A stretch of DNA of 15,805 nucleotides from Clostridiales bacterium (GTDB lineage Bacteria; Bacillota; Clostridia; Lachnospirales; WQUN01), in the NCBI GenBank assembly GCA_031271275.1, contig JAISWA010000111.1, forward strand, positions 1-15,805, given 5' to 3'. The notes beneath the pieces are model-generated. The model did no database searches, was not told the DNA's origin, and saw only the letters and a list, made by a program, of their open reading frames with translations. This document shows, piece after piece, positions 13,836-15,805 of this stretch (its first letter is position 1; each line of letters starts with the position of its first letter). Both the position numbers and the translations under genes were made by a program.

Positions 13836-15805
13836 TTATTTTAGAATCTGTACCCGTATCACGCTGTTCCTGTCGTTGTAAACGGTTCCGCCGGCGCTTT
13901 TCAAAATTTCCGAAAGGGGAACCATCAACGCGCCGCCGACGGTCTGGGCATAGGCGCTCCCGTACCGGTAAGGGGTTCCGTTCACCTCGAAGAAATAACT
14001 TTTCTCCGTGACGGTAATGACCGTATTCTTCCGCGTAAGCGTGGCGGTGGCGGAAACCGCGTCCCACTCATACGCGTACCCAAGGTTTTCAAAAACTTCC
14101 CGCAGGGGAATCAGCACCGTATTGTCCTTAAAAATCGGGGGCTGCCCCGTAAACGCCAACGGAATATCGTTAACCCTGAGTTCAAGCGCGGGATAGTCCG
14201 CAGGGTTGGGCGCGGGAACATCCACCGTCGGCTTCGGCGTGGGAACGGGTACGGGCAGCGGTTCTCCCGGAACATCGGACGCCGTGGCGTCGTCGGGGGG
14301 CGTTTCCCCTGCGGTATTTTCCGGCGCGGAGACAGGCGTGGGGTCTACCGCTATTACGGCGGGCAAAACATCTCTTGACGTATCCCTTACGTCAATAACC
14401 AACACCGGGTCCGCGCCCTCGCTCATGTTAAACACGATGGTATTCTCGCCCAACGGCAGCCCCGCGAGGAATTCCCTCGCCAGCGTAATACTGTTCCCGC
14501 TGAGGATATAATCGTGGTCTTTTTCCAGTTCAAAAACCCCGTCGGTGACGCTTAACAGCGAATAGCCCTTTGCGTTCAGCCGCACGTTGATATTTCCCCC
14601 GCCGTTTTTGTCGTAGGTCAGCCGGGAGGAGGAAAGCGACGCGTCGTTGTAGCTCGGCTCGGTATAATAAACCCCGTCCCCGTCCGTAAAGTACGCGATA
14701 ACCGTGGTGGCGTTGTTAGGCATGGTGAAGGTGGTCGTGGGGCTGTACAGGTTGGAGAAAGCGCCGCCGTTTGTGGAAGCCCATCGCAGGAAGGAGTACC
14801 CTGTGTTGGGAACGGCGGTTATGGTAACCCTTGCCCCCGGCGCGTACATGCCGCTGACGTCGTACAAAATCCGTCCGTTGGACTCGGCGCGCACCGTCAA
14901 CTGCCAACGGTTCACCCCGCCCGTGGGCGTAGGCGTGCCGCCGGGTGTGGGCGTAGGCGTGGTTCCGCCCGGCGTCGGGGAAGGCGTCTCTCCGCTGCCT
15001 TTAAACACCGCCCTGACCGTAACGTCGTGACCGGGCATGGTAAAAGTTGTGGGGGAAGTATTTAGACTATTTTCGGGAAGGACCCAATCTTCGGGTTCCA
15101 CGACCGTCCACTCGGAAAATTCTTGACCTTCGGGGGGCGTATCGGCGTAAATTTCCACCGTATCGCCCTCGTCATACCTTTCGTCGCCGGATGGGTACGT
15201 GCCTCCGCTGATAACCGTAACTTTATAATCGCCGTAGTCAGCCCCCGGGCCGCCGTCAAATTTTACGGTAATGGCGGAACCGGTGGTGACGGTTAGCGTC
15301 AGTTTGGTCAAATCCTCCGACAACTCAACGTTTTCGTCGGGCGTCTCATTTTGAACTTCGCCGTTATACGTCCATTCCCCGACGGTATACTCGGCGTTGG
15401 GCGTCGCGGTGAAGGTGACCGTCGTTTTATGCTCAACCTGCGAATTGTTCCGCAGCGGATTACCGTTCCCGTCTATGGCGGTGATGATGCCTCCGGCGCT
15501 TGCCGCCCTAAACTCGACGCGGTGCTTCTTTTGAACGACGGTAACCTTCGCGGTTCCCACCTTAGTACCATCGACTTTGGAAGTAGCGATTATTTTTAAT
15601 TCTGTTCCGATGATTTCATTTTCGCCGACTGTGAGAACGCCGGTGTCGGGGTCGATTGACGTATTCTGGTAGATTTTTCCCAAAGACCACGTAACCCCGC
15701 CCACATTCCCCGAGCCCCTGATGTTGGCACGGAAGGAGAAGCTGCCGCCCGCCGGAACTTCCGCTGTCTCCGGTACTACCGTCACGGAGGTAACCTTTGT
15801 TTCGT
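13836..15805 (-). CDS. Multidomain surface protein, partial (N-terminus beyond right edge)
   Basis: The frame is open from the right edge (first full codon at 15803) to TAA at 13838-13836: 655 residues. GTG at 15785 is an internal codon, not a start, because the frame continues upstream. Domains from the N-side: a bacterial Ig-like (BIG2-type) unit (about residues 3-83: PETAEVPAGGSFSF, TWSLG, GVLTVGENE); three InlB B-like repeats (HRVEFRAASAGGIITAIDG; YKVTVISGGTYPSG with WTVV and TFTMPGHDVTVRAVF; WQLTVRAESNGRILYD with TTFTMPNNATTVIAYF); a Pro/Thr/Gly linker after the second repeat; a CBM X2-like module (LSSSRLTYDKNGGGNINVRL to VLVIDV); a long Pro-rich linker; and a C-terminal copper-amine-oxidase N-terminal-like domain (LRVNDIPLAFTGQPPIFKDN, VLIPLREVFENLGY, MVPLSEILKSAGG). 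The last domain binds cell-wall or sugar structures in Clostridia rather than copper, as far as is known. This is probably an adhesin or scaffold. Pro/Thr linkers also occur in the left-edge protein. Confidence 0.88.
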   Translation of the reverse strand, partial: ETKVTSVTVVPETAEVPAGGSFSFRANIRGSGNVGGVTWSLGKIYQNTSIDPDTGVLTVGENEIIGTELKIIATSKVDGTKVGTAKVTVVQKKHRVEFRAASAGGIITAIDGNGNPLRNNSQVEHKTTVTFTATPNAEYTVGEWTYNGEVQNETPDENVELSEDLTKLTLTVTTGSAITVKFDGGPGADYGDYKVTVISGGTYPSGDERYDEGDTVEIYADTPPEGQEFSEWTVVEPEDWVLPENSLNTSPTTFTMPGHDVTVRAVFKGSGETPSPTPGGTTPTPTPGGTPTPTGGVNRWQLTVRAESNGRILYDVSGMYAPGARVTITAVPNTGYSFLRWASTNGGAFSNLYSPTTTFTMPNNATTVIAYFTDGDGVYYTEPSYNDASLSSSRLTYDKNGGGNINVRLNAKGYSLLSVTDGVFELEKDHDYILSGNSITLAREFLAGLPLGENTIVFNMSEGADPVLVIDVRDTSRDVLPAVIAVDPTPVSAPENTAGETPPDDATASDVPGEPLPVPVPTPKPTVDVPAPNPADYPALELRVNDIPLAFTGQPPIFKDNTVLIPLREVFENLGYAYEWDAVSATATLTRKNTVITVTEKSYFFEVNGTPYRYGSAYAQTVGGALMVPLSEILKSAGGTVYNDRNSVIRVQILK

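Noticed and set aside
13777..14067. N-terminal extension of the 207-residue minus-strand protein
   Set aside because: It lies in the coding region of the large surface protein in another frame, is Arg/Gly-rich in the way of a shadow frame, and the ATG at 13776 has a strong ribosome site.
14920..14990. Repeated GGCGTAGGCGT-like DNA as a satellite or CRISPR-like array
   Set aside because: The repeat encodes the Pro/Thr/Gly linker of the surface protein in frame and has no separate spacer structure.

Overview
The window looks like a stretch of a moderately high-GC chromosome from an uncultured or poorly known member of the Clostridia (Firmicutes). The reasons are the compact rpsF-ssb-rpsR operon, strong AGGAGG-type ribosome binding sites, a phage-lysis-type holin of the clostridial kind, DUF4330 proteins, and large secreted proteins with Pro/Thr linkers and a copper-amine-oxidase N-terminal-like domain. 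Species cannot be named from the sequence alone. There are no rRNA, tRNA, CRISPR or insertion-sequence features that I can see.

Layout. (1) 1-1289, minus strand: the 5' two-fifths or more of a secreted repeat protein that runs off the left edge. (2) 1391-2588, plus strand: a ribosomal operon, rpsF-ssb-rpsR, with a sigma-A-like promoter, a leader RNA that can fold into a structure resembling the known S6:S18 autoregulatory site and hide the Shine-Dalgarno sequence, and a hairpin terminator usable from both strands. (3) 2599-4056: a divergent pair, a holin-family membrane protein (minus) and a LexA/CI-type self-cleaving repressor (plus). The 231 bp between them hold two promoters, each with a copy of the same 10-mer over its -10 box, one of them inside an imperfect 24-bp palindrome. 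(4) 4109-13156, plus strand: a tightly packed, partly overlapping operon for an envelope polysaccharide: small anchored protein, O-antigen-ligase/polymerase-like membrane protein, GT4 glycosyltransferase, two DUF4330 proteins, an AT-rich RelB/RelE-like toxin-antitoxin pair, a phosphodiester glycosidase (NAGPA family) protein and a MurJ-type lipid flippase. (5) 13153-15805, minus strand: an unrecognised 207-residue soluble protein that converges with murJ by 4 bp, preceded by a large multidomain surface protein that runs off the right edge.

How the genes work together. The operon in region 4 has the parts expected for making a lipid-linked glycan (glycosyltransferase), moving it across the membrane (MurJ-like flippase), polymerising or ligating it outside (O-antigen-ligase-like protein) and trimming or modifying it (NAGPA-family protein), with small single-pass membrane proteins of unknown role. 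The flanking minus-strand genes encode secreted wall- or sugar-binding proteins, so most of the window concerns the cell surface. The best candidate for an uncharacterised system is the repressor-holin pair: the arrangement predicts a membrane-permeabilising protein released from repression, perhaps by DNA damage, with no endolysin or other phage genes next to it in this window. Functional statements about the polysaccharide operon and the holin switch are inferences from family membership and gene order.
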